A stretch of DNA of 64,000 bases, taken from contig OX352762.1 of the NCBI GenBank assembly GCA_947095585.1, positions 92,912,249-92,976,248 on the forward strand. Direction: 5' to 3'. The notes below the pieces were generated by a model. That model did not search any database, was not told where the DNA came from, and saw only the letters and a program-made list of their open reading frames with translations. Made by a program: the position numbers and the translations under genes. This DNA comes from Nephrocerus scutellatus (taxonomy: Eukaryota; Arthropoda; Insecta; Diptera; Pipunculidae). Of the stretch, positions 21,173-33,959 are shown piece after piece. Position 1 is the first letter of the stretch; each line of letters opens with the position of its first letter.

Positions 21173-23610
21173 GGTCAGCCATCAGCAGAGTAGGGCGAAA
21201 AACATAGAATGCTTCAGAAATGCATGTGGCCGCAACTATCTCTGACTGATGGAAGTTCAATCAAACCTACACGTGGCCGCTGGTAATTCTCCTACAGTAC
21301 AAGAAAAGCGAAATGATCGGGCTAATCCCTTCAAAGTAAGGTTGGCGCGAGGTCAATAACCTCGCCCATAAAAAACCAAATTACGGAACCCAAAATCAGC
21401 GATCACGGCAACGAAAACGGCTAAACGATTTAAGAATTTTCTCATGGAACCTACGCTCACTGTATAGAGCTCGAGCTGCACAGCAGCTAAGCGATACCCT
21501 GTCCAAACATGTGCTCGGGGTGGGGTTTCTAAAGAAAGAAACCCACCGTTATCGGCTTTAAAGCAGTAAATGATTGGCTATGCACCCTTCGCGTGCGGGA
21601 CAGATTTAAAAACATAAGCCTCATAAACGTTCACGCACCTTCAGAGGATTCCCCAGATAATGAAAAAGAAGAATTCTTTGAATCAGTCGAACGGAAACTC
21701 CATGCCTGTCCTCAGTATGACGTAAAAATCATTCTGGGGGATATGAATGCCAAAATCGGTAGGGAGCCATTATTCAGGCAGTACATTGGCACCCATACCT
21801 TACACGAGAACACTAATGACAATGGACGCGGGCACGCGAAGATGAATATAAAGCGAAAGAAAGAAGAAAGCAGCCTGGGAGAAGAATCTCGTTCGTGAAC
21901 TAGAACAGTATAGACAGCGAGGACCGCACCATGTGCGGAAGTTCTACCAAAGAGTCCGCGGTATGACGAAATATACACCGCGTTGCACGTAATGCAAAGA
22001 CAAAGAGGGTAATCTGATCGCCGATCTCAAAGGCATCTTAGAGCGATGGGAAGAGCACTTTCAGGGTTGATAAATGGGCAGTTAACTGAGGAATTAGAGG
22101 CTCCCCTAATGACCGAAATTAGTAGAGCGATAAATCGGCTAAAAAATAATAAGGCCCCGCGATCTGATGGGATCCCAGCGGAACTGATAAATATAGAAGA
22201 CCCCACATTACACCAAGCAATTCATGAACAAATAGTGCAAGTAAGGGAGGAAGAAGGGATGCCAGAAGACTGGCGAAGAGGCATCCTGTGCCCCATACAT
22301 AAGAAAGAAGATATCACAACCTGCAGCAATTATAGTGGTATAACGTTGTTGAGTACTGCGTATAAGATTTTTTCTGTATCCTTCAAGACAGGAGAGCCCC
22401 ATGCGCTAAAGGGATCATTGGTCCATAGCAGGGTGGTTTCATCCAAAGCAAATCAACAACTGATCAGATTTACACCCTTAGGCAAGTGATGGAAAAATGT
22501 CTTGAGTTTCAAAACGCACTACACCATCTTTTTATAGACTTTAAAGCCGCCTATGATAGCATAGCCAGAGTAGAACTTTATAAAGCCACGAGAGAATTCG
22601 GCATCCCAAATAAACTGTCAAGACTATGTAGGTTGACCAAGCCCAATATAAAAATATCCGGATCACTATCAAGCGCATTCTACATCTATAACGAGCTCCG
22701 ACAAGGGGATGGACTGGCCTTCGTCCTCTTGAATCTGCCATTGGAGAACGTGATCCGAGACTCTGACGTAACGGGGAGAGAAACAATCCTCTATAAGTCC
22801 ATTCAGATACTGGCTTACGCAGACGATATTGACATCGTTGATAGAAACCGAAGAGCTGTACAGGAAGCTTTCATCCAGATCGAGTGGGCGTCATGAAATC
22901 TGGGGCTGCACATAAATGAGAGCAAAACAAAGTACATTGTGCCCACGTCTGCGAGTAGAAGATCCAACATTGGTCCATCAATTCAAATAGTGGAGCGCGA
23001 ATTTGAAGTAGTGCAATACTTTAACTATCTCGGGTCAACTGTAGCAGCCGATAACAGCATGGAACCAGAAATACGCACACGGTTGCTTAAAGCCAACAAA
23101 GCCTACTATATAGTCTGACAAGACTCTTCAAATCGAGGAATTTAACCATAACATCCACGCTGCTGGTATATAAGACAATGGTCATACATACTTTCATATG
23201 GATCCGAGACTTGGGTGCTTAGCAAAAAGCATTTTGACCTCTTAGCCGCGTTCGAGAGAAAAGAAAGGAAGGAGAAAAGGACGATTCCGGAGACTCTATA
23301 ATGATGAGATCTACGAGAGTTACCGCGATGTCGACATCGTGAAGAAAGTTAAGCTCGATAGGCTCCGGTGGGCAGGACACCTAGCTCGCATGAGCGAAGA
23401 GGATCCTGTTCGGAAAGTCCTTTGCGGTAGGATTTATGAAACACGACAGCAAGGCCGGCCAAGCCTACGCTGGAAGGGTGGCGTATACCAGGACGCTCAT
23501 AGTTTAGTGATGCCAAATTGGATGACATCGGCTTGAAATCGGGACCGGTGGAGAGATTTTTTGCGGGAGGCCAGGACCGGACATCGGTTGTAGAGCCAAA
23601 TATAATGATG
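21173..23610 (+). mobile_element. RTE-like LINE (family E), nearly complete but decayed
   Basis: The endonuclease part is at 21593-21900 (FKNISLINVHAPSEDSP, VKIILGDMNAKIG). RT is at 22046-22890 (RLKNNKAPRSDGIPAELI, NYSGITLLSTAYKI, LFIDFKAAYDSI, LAYADDIDIV). The C-terminus is at 23339-23536 (KLDRLRWAGHLARMSEEDP). Frameshifts near 21900, 22440 and 22890 and early stops make it inactive. Its left end (GGTCAGCCATCAGCAGAGTA) is shared with the copy at 42708. Confidence 0.8.
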
Positions 23611-23639
23611 AAGAATAGAAACCTAAAATGCATATAACA

Positions 23640-25690
23640 ACAATAAAATGGCTTAAATTCCCCCTAAAATCCACTTTATGTTTAATAATATTTTCATTTC
23701 AATCTTTCACCCTTGACCTGCAGAGTTAGTGAACCAGAAAATTCAAATTTATTCGCTCCAGTTAAACTATACATACCTGTGTACATTTAATAATATTTAA
23801 TAATAATGGAAACCTTCAATCACTATTACAATTGATGTTTCGTGAAATCTTTAATTTATTTGTTTTTACAACACATCACGTACGAACTTGCAATGTTAAC
23901 GACATAATTAAAATATAATTACAGGGAAGTGTAAGCAATGCAGGTAATTAAATCTTTTGATTAAATATTTGAGGCTAACGAATGGAACGATGACAGTGGC
24001 AAATATTGCAAGTGATTGCAGTCATTTCCCGCTGTTCCCTTTTCCTACATTGAACAATATTAGTCTCAATTTTAGAGAAATTTAAAATGATATGCCAAAA
24101 GCCATGCATGTGTCTTCATTTAGCCGATTAGCAAAACTTCACAGACATTGTCGCCCCACATGGCGACAACAACGCGATCTGGTTGCTAAACGACAAAACA
24201 TTCCGTCCTAATTAAACCCTTCGTGCACAATTCCGATTGCATTTAGATATCGCACGTTTTTCTGTTCAAAACGGTTCGCTAATTAAGACGAAAAAAGACG
24301 TTATTTTCTACTTTTCTCACTTATCACTGCACACAATGGTAGAATTACCTTTTCGTCTTTTGTTGCTGTTGTCACATGAAATTGTTTAACACGAATACGA
24401 CAGACAAAAGTATTACTCTACGGCTTATCGCAGTCTGTTTATGTGCATTCATGCGAGTACAATACGCAGACACCACTCCCCAGATATCAGGTGAATAAAG
24501 GGAACCAGCAGTACTTTAGCTAATTGTTCCGAAAAAACTATCAGAAAAAGGCAAATCGCACTTTAATTGCATTCGCTCCCAACCGGTTGCCGTTCCGATC
24601 GAACTGAACTGAACGACGAGATACTCAACTCCACTCCAGCGTAATTCACAACAACATACACATTGAAGTCGGAACATTTATCATAATGATTAAACTCGAC
24701 CTTGATACTCAATAAGAAAATTTATTTATTTTACTGTTCATTTTATTGTCGTCAGTCTTAGGTTAAATATTCATTCAAAGTCCCCAACGAGTAGAAGCTA
24801 CACCCCATCAAAGATAAAACAAACGTTACTAGTTTTCAGTTCAAGCTACAAATTGATATGTTTAACCATTTATTGGGGGGCGAGTGGGAGTATCGGCGGT
24901 TTAACCAAGTAAGCAAAGCAGCAACGAATGAATCTATTGCCCTAAACAAACAAACATACAAACAAAGAGTCCGTATCTATTGCAATAATATTGGGGTCAC
25001 GTCTTCGCACGCACGCATTCTGTGTGCTGCTGGAAACCTAGAACGCTTCTTAGAAAATTGGAGAACATTGAGTACGAGTACTTCATTTTGTGGCGAATTT
25101 TTGTGTGGAGTATTTTCAGTTAATCTATTGTATCCATCCATCCAAAGTGTATTGGCAGATACAAGTGATTAACTGAAAATACTCTAGAGCGATGGTGAAT
25201 GGAAAAAAGACTTCCACCGCAAATTAATTCTATGTCAAACAACAAAACTAAATGTATTATTTTTCTTTTTTTCCATTGAGAAATATTGAATCACCCAGGA
25301 TCGATTGATGTGGTTGCGTCGATTCACCGCTCGTTGTAATGATAGAGGTAGCTACGATTCATATTTACGGCGAGTTTGTAAAACGGCAACAGAATTGCGC
25401 TATTAAATAAATATTAAATATTAATTACAACAGTCGAAGACAAAAACAGTTGAGAAATCCAAAACCAAGACTCTGCTGATCTTGTAAGAGTATTTTACAA
25501 GAAAGCCGAAAATTAAGAACCACAGAAAAAAAAACCTGAAACCTCTGAAGTACTCGTACAAGGACGTTCAAGCGTATGCGCGATTAAAAAAGTTGATCTA
25601 AAGCAAAAATCAGATCAGATCAGAAAGCAAAAACCATTTTTAAAAATAAGAAAGCCTAAAAGTATACTGTTATATTAAAGTGCGAAATAA
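23640..25690. other. CAP intron, mostly unique; contains possible alternative promoter
   Basis: Repeats are sparse here, unlike the flanks. The possible leader exon at 24359-24610 lies in the middle. The 104-codon plus-strand open frame at 24858 is not protein-like. Nothing else is recognised. Confidence 0.45.
24359..24610 (-). promoter_or_regulatory. Possible alternative CAP promoter and noncoding first exon
   Basis: Two overlapping TCAGT initiator-like motifs (predicted starts at 24610 and 24605) are followed by about 250 nt of CA/AACA-rich leader-like sequence. It ends in AAAAG|GTAATT at 24359, a good donor. The leader contains several short upstream ATGs and no long open frame. It could feed the exon at 17570-17912 to make a short SH3-only CAP form. 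No DPE match was found at +28, so the support is weaker than for the 47950 promoter. Confidence 0.3.
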
Positions 25691-25694
25691 TAAA

Positions 25695-25905
25695 TTTTAA
25701 GAAATTCATATGGGAGCCCCTAAACCCTGGTGCCTAATCACTTTAAATTTTTATAGAAAGTGTTGTCATCGGAGATACACATGTGGGCAAAGTTTGAATA
25801 AAATCGGGCTTAGGGAAGTGGATTAAAAATTTATTAAAAGAATTGGTCAGCTAGCCACAAACATACAAACAAACAAACACATACGAATGCTAAGTTAATA
25901 TAGGT
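25695..25905 (+). repeat. Dispersed repeat F
   Basis: Shared blocks are ATGGGAGCCCCTAAACCC, AGTGTTGTCATCGGAGATAC, ACATGTGGGCAAAGTTTG, TAAAATCGGGCTTAGGGAAG, a run of CAAA and AAGTTAATATAG at the end. Other copies are at 29870, 30195, 44219 and 44330. It is noncoding. Confidence 0.65.
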
Positions 25906-28195
25906 TAGGATGGCGGCAGGAAGCCTATCCACTTATACCAGTAGATGATCTATTGTGATGACACATGGATCGAGAGGATTTCTCGCCCTACTCATTGAAC
26001 CAGTTAGAGCTCCAAGTGAAGCGTAGAGGGCTTTTGATTTCAGTGCTTTGTTAAGGTCGTTGTAAAAGAAGGCTCCCAAATGGAGCTTACGCTTGAGAGA
26101 AAGAGCTGTGCATATGCAGATACGGTGAAGACTGGTCTCTTCTTCTTCCTCGTCCATGAAGGAGCAGCGTAGTACCATTGTTGGCGAGTTCCCCAGAATG
26201 TCCCTATGCCCCGGCACCAATACAGGTGAATGTAACTGTTCTGTCATCTTCCCCGTGTGGGTTCCAATTGCGTCTTAACCTATTCATGGTTGAGGTGCTG
26301 GGCTCTACCACGGGATATTAAAAAAGGCCCTCGGGTAATTAGAGTATGCTCTTTATGGGCAATGTATTCGTACTTTGCGACCCGAAGTAGGCTACTGGTA
26401 CTTAGAATTACCTTATGGGCGACTCTTCGTATTTAATGGTTCATTTCGTAAACTACAGGTTTGTGAGTGGGACAAGGGGAATAGTTTATATTCCAAACGG
26501 CCTAGGATAGCACAGTATCCTAGTGACAAATGATAGGGTTCGAAGTTTCGGACGATGTGCTGCCAAGGTTGTAGCGTACCTACGCCCAGTCACTCATACT
26601 GAACGAACTGAGTCCCTTGATGTCAGATCTCACCAAGGTCGCGTTGGTCCGTGCCCACAGACAATAAGGTCGACCGTAAGGTGGACCGGCCTGAGGACAA
26701 CTGTGGTTGAGGACCCAGCTCGTTCTGGGGATGTAACGCGTGGGCTTACGGCTTACTCTCGAAGATAGGACCGCTAATTGGGAATAGTTCATGAGCATGC
26801 TTAATGGCGAAAGCTAGGCAAGCAGGGTTCATCCCACTCAAAGAATGATGTTCTGTCATCTCCCTGGGAGACGATCAGCAGTCTAGGGATACAATAGCGT
26901 TCGTAGAGACTGATTCTAGGGATCTCAAAGCTGCTTTACTATCCGAGATGCGGATATCCTTAGTGAATATGACGTTTCTCTTCAGCCTAGACAGGACTTC
27001 TTAAGTCGCTCTTATTTCTGCTTGATAAAAACTGCAGGAAGATGGATAAAGAGACTTATATTTAGCCTTTTTGAGAAAACACCTCAGCCCACCCCATCAT
27101 CAGTTTTTGACCCGTCAATATAAAAACTGATTGATTCATCTTCCGAGATAGCACCTTCTTCCAAGAATGATCTTAAGGGGATGGTGACCTGGAAGTTGTT
27201 GTTGAAATGTAGTTGCGAAATGGTCTATACCTCCCGGGCGAGCCCTGAATGAATTCAGAATAGAGGAGTGTCCGAGTTAACTTCTTATCCACTTGGAGGT
27301 AGCGTTGAGGCAAATAGCCGCGCTAGCAGCAATTTGTCTGCTGAAGATGTCGAGGGTGTTACGTTGAACAGTATGTCTATGGAACGGAGGGGTCGGTGAG
27401 AGGTGGGGTCGGTGAGAAGAGCTTCGCTCATACACAGACAAGCCTATCTTTGGACTTTGCTTATTGCATTGTCTAAGGCAGTCCACCAGACTACCACACC
27501 GTACAAAAGTGAACGTCTTATATTACCGAAATATAAAGCCAATGCGTGATATGGGGTTGAAAGCCCCATTTGCTACCGATGGCTTTTTTACAGGAGAAGA
27601 GCACAACTATGGCTTTACGAACTCTTTCTTGTATATAAAGTTTTCAGCTTAGCTATCTGTCCAGAATGAGACCCATATACTTAGGTTTATATATGTGGAT
27701 ATGTGGTCAATATGTGGAATTTTATATTTTCTAGTGAAGAGGACAAGTTTTGTTTTGTGGGGGTTTATTCCCAGACCACAACGATCTGCCTATTTAATTA
27801 GCTTGTTAAAAGCATTCTGTAAGAGTTCCTTCATGGTATTGAGGTGTTTTCCTGAAACGACGACGTCATCCGCATAAGCAATCACTCTGCAGCCCTCCCT
27901 TTTCAGGAATATCAGCAGCTCGTTCACCACTAAGTTCAAGAAGGGGGGGATAGAACTCACGTTGTTTTTCTGCAAACAGATCTATTGGCTGACGCTACAC
28001 CCAGTTTTGAATTAATGAACCGACTTGTAAGCAGGATATTAATCAGTTCACCAAGTGAGTCGTCTACTTTCACGGCCGACAGTGCAGTTGCGATCGCCGA
28101 TGTGTTTACGTTGTTAAATGAGCCTTCAATATCCAGGAATCCTACCATTGCATACTCCTTATGGTTAAGTGAATATTCAATAGAACTTACTATGT
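25905..28195 (-). mobile_element. I/R1-like LINE (family A), RT and RNase H remnants
   Basis: On the minus strand: VGFLDIEGSFNNVNTSA (RT, about 28130), CRVIAYADDVVVSGKHLN (RT active site, about 27870), an RNase H-like stretch RNVIFTKDIRISDSKAALRS (about 26950), and the end ALYASLGALTGSMSRARNPL (about 26000). The presence of RNase H after the RT places it with the I/R1/LOA superfamily. Many frameshifts are present. Confidence 0.75.
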
Positions 28196-28199
28196 AGAA

Positions 28200-28965
28200 A
28201 GAATAGAATATAGAAAATGTAAAAAGTTGAATATTGAAACGCCTGATTTGAAAGCGATTTTAAAATTGTAATTTCAAGATCAGAAAAACCAATACTTCAA
28301 GAGATTGGTAAACTATGAGGTCTTGAGTCGTAGAATCGGAAAATTTTGCGTTCCAAAAATCTAGGATATATTAAAGACAAATAAAATTTTGTTACCCAAA
28401 AATTTTGAAATTGTCAGGAAGAAAAAAAAAATTCAGAAAATTAGAATAGTTTAAACTATTAAGTTATGAAACTTTAGGAGGAAGTACTATAGGCGAAGAA
28501 ACAAAATTCGAAAATCTCTAGATCAGAAAAATCAGAAAAATGTTAGAAACATTCATGACCTAATGTATTTATTCCGAAAAATTAAAGAAAAAAATTATCT
28601 ATCAAGAGAAGTGGAGGACTTAAAAAATTCAGAAATATTTTGAAGAGATATTTTGAAAAGACTTTGACAGTTAAAAAAGTTATGACCCAAAATTCGTAAA
28701 GAACAGAATAGAAAGTCATAAGATCAAAAATTTGAATAACTACTACAGAAAACCCAGAGTCGACGGAGCATAAATTCGGACAAAGAATTCAAATATATAT
28801 TGTTGGCATATATAGCATTTTGCTTTGAAACAAAAAATTCCTTAATGTACGGCGCACTATGCAAGATGATGTCTTACTTCGTAATTAATTAAACAAAAAA
28901 CAATGTCAAATATGATAGATAAACAATAATAACAAAAACAACACAAAGTTGACTAATATACTAAC
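28200..28965. other. Intron sequence flanking the 28966 exon-like segment
   Basis: This is A-rich sequence with weak internal repetition (variants of AGAAAATT / CAGAAAA). No coding or RNA feature is recognised. Confidence 0.45.
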
Positions 28966-29060
28966 CAAGTTGTTGACGTGTTCTGATGGTTTTACAAAAG
29001 GGTTTTTCCAGAACTGATCGTGTACAACAAACTGATCTTCCGTGAGATGAGCTTTGTACG
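28966..29060 (-). CDS. Exon-like segment in CAP intron, unassigned
   Basis: This is a 95-nt segment between an AATAATAG acceptor and a GTTAGT donor on the CAP strand. One frame (phase 1 in, phase 0 out) reads YKAHLTEDQFVVHDQFWKN, then PFVKPSEHVNNL, which has a very protein-like composition. A second frame is also open throughout (phase 2 in, phase 1 out) and ends RTRQQL; its exit phase matches exon 17570-17912. The first frame's entry phase matches the donors at 56595 or 46607, but its exit phase has no partner among the exons found. It may be an alternative exon needing an unseen neighbour, an alternative 3' end (the frame reads 18 more codons past the donor), or part of another gene. The sequence is not recognised. 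Confidence 0.45.
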
Positions 29061-29064
29061 CTAT

Positions 29065-29868
29065 TATTAACATAAGATAACAACAAATATTTATTTAAAA
29101 TCGTTATTAGTTAATTAATTTTTATTTATAAGTAATATGCGCATCAGCATCATTCGATTGTGATACACTTTATTGCGCAATCACAGACAATAAACCTGCG
29201 ATTCGTGTTTGGATCATCAGGAGTCATCGTCAGTTGATGCGGTTTAACCAGAATATGGGTTAGTAGTGGGTGTAGGTTTTTGTAGCTTGCTTATGAGTCT
29301 GCTATCGATTAATTATTTTTTGATTGCCTTCAAAAGAACAAGAGAAAGCACGCTAAGTATGCTAGAGGAGTGTCAAACAGAGTTAATCAGCGATTAACAT
29401 TCAATTGATGACGGCTCTAACGCTTGTGTACGTAGTTTTGCCACGTGGATTTGTTGACAATTTCATTTCCAATACTATTTGTAATAGCTGATATCACTTG
29501 ACTATAGCGATTATTAAATTATGTTGCTCTGAATAACATGAATGCCTACGCGAATGATACGCGAAGCATGGTAAGATACAAGCACGATGGAATGTGTATT
29601 TGTTTACAGTGATTATTCGTGCGTTGTCAGTGATAAATATACTACGTTATTAACAGATAAGCAAAGCACCTTGTTCAATACCAAACTGCAAACGTGAGTC
29701 ATCAATTGAAATTCAAAAATCAATAAATGAAATAAAATTATGCAGGGCCGTTTCTATGTGTTTTCCGCTTCCGCAGAGAACTGAAAAAAATCCTTCCCAT
29801 ATATCCCCGTTGCCCTTTTCAACCACACCATGAATGTTGAATAACAAAAGTCTATTATATGTTTCATT
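29065..29868. other. Intron sequence, nothing recognised
   Basis: Unique AT-rich sequence upstream of the exon-like segment; no exon seen. Confidence 0.45.
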
Positions 29869-29869
29869 A

Positions 29870-30180
29870 TTTTTGTATGGGTATTGTATGGGTGCCCGCT
29901 GACCGCGGGGCCGATCCCTTCCAAATTTTTACAATAAGTGCTGTACATCGGAGATACACATGTGTATAAAATTTGAAGAAAATCGAGTACTTGTTTATAT
30001 CAAATTTGTATGGGTGTATGGGAGCCGAGGCCCGAGAAGTCCCAAATTTTAATAGAAAGTGTTGTCATCAGAGATACACACGTGTGCAAAGTTTGAATAA
30101 AATTGGGCTTTAGGAAGTGGGTTAAAAATTCATCACAAGATTTGGCCAGCCAGCTAGCCATGGGGACGCGAAGTTAATAT
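29870..30180 (+). repeat. Dispersed repeat F, two linked units
   Basis: It contains TGTACATCGGAGATACACATG, then a second unit with AGTGTTGTCATCAGAGATAC and AAAATTGGGCTTTAGGAAGT. It ends CGCGAAGTTAATATAGAG. Confidence 0.65.
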
Positions 30181-30194
30181 AGAGAATTTAATAA

Positions 30195-30470
30195 AAATGT
30201 TCATGCATATTCTCTTATCGAAGATACTCATCTGTATAAAATTTAAAGAAAATCGAGTTAATTTTTAAAAAATTTATATGGGCACCTCTCGGCCCTGAGA
30301 CCCGAGGGGCTCCAAGTTTTAATAGATGTTGTTGTATCCTGAAATTCACAAGTGTGCAAAGTTTCCATAAAATCGGGCTTTAGCAAGTGGGTTGAAAATC
30401 ACAAGATTTCACGACAAACAAACAAACAAACAAACAAGCACGGGAAGTTAATATAGAGAATTTAAAAAGG
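30195..30470 (+). repeat. Dispersed repeat F, further copy
   Basis: It contains ATCGAAGATACTCATCTG, TAAAATCGGGCTTTAGCAAG, a (CAAA)n run and GGGAAGTTAATATAGAG. It has the same orientation as its neighbour. Confidence 0.6.
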
Positions 30471-32288
30471 CGAAAAGCTCGACAATTTTATATTGTTCTA
30501 AAAATGTAGGTTGGAAGTTGAAAATATGTTTAACATTCTTCTCGTGAGAAAACGTCGGATGTGAATAAAAGTAACGTTTGGTTACGTTTTGAACTTAGTA
30601 TTGAAGTAGGGAGAGAACATGTAAATATCAACAAAGCCCTAATTCGGTATTATACCACATGCTCTTGAAAATTATTCAATCTCTTAATATTTAATCATTT
30701 TAAAAAAATCACTAAAAGGACGGATCCTAATCGAATTTTTCAATTAACACTCAACTCTAGCAATTTTTTCTTTCCAACTAACAAGGCAAACCTGAAATAC
30801 AACCCTGTCCCCGTCTTTTACAAATGTTGCAAAATTCATTTGCACGCTGTAGATACTCGTAATTCCATTACACAATTCCACGCAGCGAATGTCAACACAG
30901 TAATTGCGAACCTGGCGCACTGACCGTAATTAAAAGGGCGTTTAACTCGAATCGAATTGACATTTTTAATGAATTTTCGCTCTTTCTCACATCCCTGATG
31001 TTGAAAGCTACATTATTGTAAATTAAATGGGGAGATAAATAAATACGTATAATTATATACACGACAGGATATCGTTTACATTTGAAGTCAGCTATACGCA
31101 ATGAAAGTTGACCGTGCTGTACCAAATAATTGTCCTTGAAGCATCAGAATCGATCCTTTTTCGAAAGTACACAGAATTCGATTCGATTTAAATTAATCAC
31201 AATTTGAACGATGTCGATGAGTTCGAGAGTAGAAAGAACGTTAAACGCTTCCACTTTGCGATAAAAAGAAAATCTCTCTTCAACTCAGTCCCAGTTACAC
31301 ATACACAGCATACACACATATATAATACAGAGGAAAAGTTTGCACTATTGCAGTATTTTGCGTTGATTAAAAAACCCCTAAGGGTCACGAATTGTTATTT
31401 CGAACGAATGACGAACTCGCGTAACATTTCAGTTAAAACCAAAAAACAAAACCTACATTGGATCCTTGACGGCAGAGTGCTATATCCTGGATGTATAGTT
31501 GTTTTTACAACGGGCACAAAACGCATAATAGCGCACATTCACTGCTCTTCTGTGGCGCTGTACTGATGCTAAAGGCATCACTCGACGCACGTAAATAAAA
31601 AAATACGGACGAGCAATTCGACTTTAGGTTCGGCGGAGTATTTGTGTTCCATTGAACCATCACCATGTACCAATTTTCATTTTATTTTTTCCATTGAAAA
31701 ATTTACTCGCGGATAAATTCGAATTTTCTGGCGATATTTTTTTTATTCGTGATTTGAATCCACAGAAAGATAAAGTGAGAGAAAACTGAAAGAAGTCGGG
31801 CGCAAAAAGCGGACAAATAAATTAGAGGATGTTTTTGGTTGACATGGCTGGAATTTATAATTCTCAGAGGAACACGACTGAGTCAATGCCTCAATGGTGA
31901 ATAAACACTGAAGTTAAGTAAACTAAGATACAACAGACAGACAGCGAGTCGGTTCCACGTTTTTGCGAATGCATGAAAAACTTAGGTATACATTGTCGCT
32001 ATCGATTGATTGGGTTCTTGTTTTTAATTTTAGAACTATGGTGGGTGGGAATTTATTTACACAGAAAAAAAATGCAGCTGCAGTAACACGAAGCTAGAAA
32101 ATGCAAATAACAATGATCTGAAAAACAAAAAGAAAAAGAAAAAAGAAAATAAATGCGTAAGGTGGACCCAGCAAAATAAAAAATAAATAAAAGAAAGAAT
32201 GCATACAAGAGGCACTATGTTCTAAATGAATTTTCCATAGAAACTGCATTTATTTGTTATTAACAAATCAACATTATCCCATTCTATT
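30471..32288. other. CAP intron, unique part
   Basis: A 120-codon plus-strand open frame (31204-31566) and its antisense look like chance. No exon, RNA or repeat is recognised. Confidence 0.45.
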
Positions 32289-32700
32289 GATGGGATGCAA
32301 TAAATCGCGAGAGACGGTTCATCCACCTTTCGTAGTAGTGTTGGAAGTCACCGAGAAGAATAAAGTTTAGTTCGTCTGTTACGATGAAGTTGCTTTTTAA
32401 ATATTTCCAAATCCAGAAAGACGGAGTCATGACTCAAAACAGTCTTGACTAGCATTCAACCCAAGCGCAATAATAACTTGCCCATATGGAGCAAAAACCT
32501 AAGATTCTAATAAGGAATAGCTAGATAATCAATTGAAGATGAACAGCTTGTTTCTTATGAGGGTATAGCGCAATCACAATGGACAGCGACTCTGAGGCGG
32601 ATGTAACTCTCTTATCAATAAACCCCGATATGCTTATCACTCCCTCAACAAAATTTGGAGTTCAACCAATATCTCGAAGAGTCTGTAATTTCGCAGTGTT

Positions 32701-33015
32701 GTCGGTGGTGCAGTGGTCAGAACCCTAGCTCCCACTCGGAGGACTTCGGGTTCAATTGCCGGCGCTTCAAAAAAACCCACGAATTTTTCTCTCCGCACAT
32801 GATACGATGCTGTACATCTGATATACAGTTGCTGTATACTGCTGTATTCACATGTTCGGTTGAGTTGATGTATGAAGTAATTCTAGATATAAAGCCATCA
32901 ATATGGGTTTATGTGTACAATATTTTAGTTTGTAAGTGCTCGGTTGTGAACTCAACACCAGCCACCACAACACTTTCTCTTCTTCTATCCCAATGTTTTC
33001 AAGCCCACGCTGTCG
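32701..33015 (+). mobile_element. SINE family 2, full copy
   Basis: The head is GTCGGTGGTGCAGTGGTCAG (A box region), followed by CTCCCACTCGGAGGACTTC and the B-box-like GGGTTCAATTGCCGGCGC, then an A-run. The body includes GCTGTATACTGCTGTATTC and TTTTAGTTTGTAAGTGCTCG. It resembles a tRNA joined to an unrelated tail. A body fragment is at 19983 and a head at 2366. Confidence 0.65.
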
Positions 33016-33209
33016 CTAGATATTATAAGGATGTAAATCCCTTAAATCGTGCGGTAATTATAAAAAAAATTACGTATTTTCATTACGAACATACCAAATC
33101 AGTGCTTCATTTTGGCAGTGAAACCTAGAAGGTAACTGTGGACAACTACCGTCGTTTTTAGGTCTTTGTAAATAAGTGTCTAAGGCGAATACTACTTCTG
33201 GCCAAACAG

Positions 33210-33925
33210 TTTTTTTTTTATAATGTATCCAAGCTCAACGGGTTGCGCCATTATAATGATTAGCATAGCGTGGGCTTGAAATTAAGGAAAGGAAAAGGTG
33301 AGAGGTCTATGCACATGCGTCTGGAACGACTGCAGATCATGCGGAAACACAGAGTTGGACAATTCATTCCACATAACTATTGTGCGGCTAAGGGAGGAAT
33401 ATCTGATTTGGTTAGTACGTTTAAATATAGGTCTCGAGTTGAGGCACGGGTATTTCGGTTGGGTTGGCGGATGGGCGGGATGCATCTGGAGTTTTCTTTT
33501 GACAAGCAGGAAACATTCCTGCGATGTTCAAGCGATTCGATTGTTTTCACGATATTTACATATCACCAATAACTTTTATCGAGCGGTTCTGAATTCTGTT
33601 GAGTAGATGCAATGTGGGCTTGGGAGCACCTGCCCAGACAATACAGTTGTTTTTAAGTTTAGGGCGAAAATATGCCTTGTAAATAGTAGCCAGGTCTGAA
33701 GGAAAGAAAAACATCTTGCACCGTTTTAGAAAACCTAAGCATTTCGCAGCTACGAAGCTTGTTGTCGACGCACATACCGAGTATTGCTAGTTTTTCAGTT
33801 TCTTTGATACAGGATCCATTCATGGATAAAGGTTCGGGGTTTAAATTACGCTTAGAGGACAGAAGACAGCATTGGGTTTTGGAAGAGTTAAATTCTGCTC
33901 TATTGTGTAGAATGGTTTTCTAATG
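33210..33925 (-). mobile_element. LINE family C 3' end, in duplication copy 1
   Basis: The minus strand encodes FKRTNQIRYSSLSRTIVMWN, ELSNSVFPHDLQSFQTHVHR and other C-terminal pieces. The end (AGCGTGGGC near 33270, T-run at 33210) matches the copies at 13620 and 44690. Confidence 0.75.
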
Positions 33926-33959
33926 AAAACCTTTTTCTGTGTGTGTAACGACAGCCTAT

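Noticed and set aside
24858..25172. 104-codon plus-strand frame
   Set aside because: No protein-like pattern, and it lies in otherwise unremarkable intron.
31204..31566. 120-codon plus-strand frame
   Set aside because: Composition matches the surrounding AT-rich intron. It has no motif, no splice context and no recognisable similarity.
32655..33128. 157-codon plus-strand frame, repeated at 35077
   Set aside because: It runs through a SINE, and its perfect repetition comes from the segmental duplication. It has no domain-like content.
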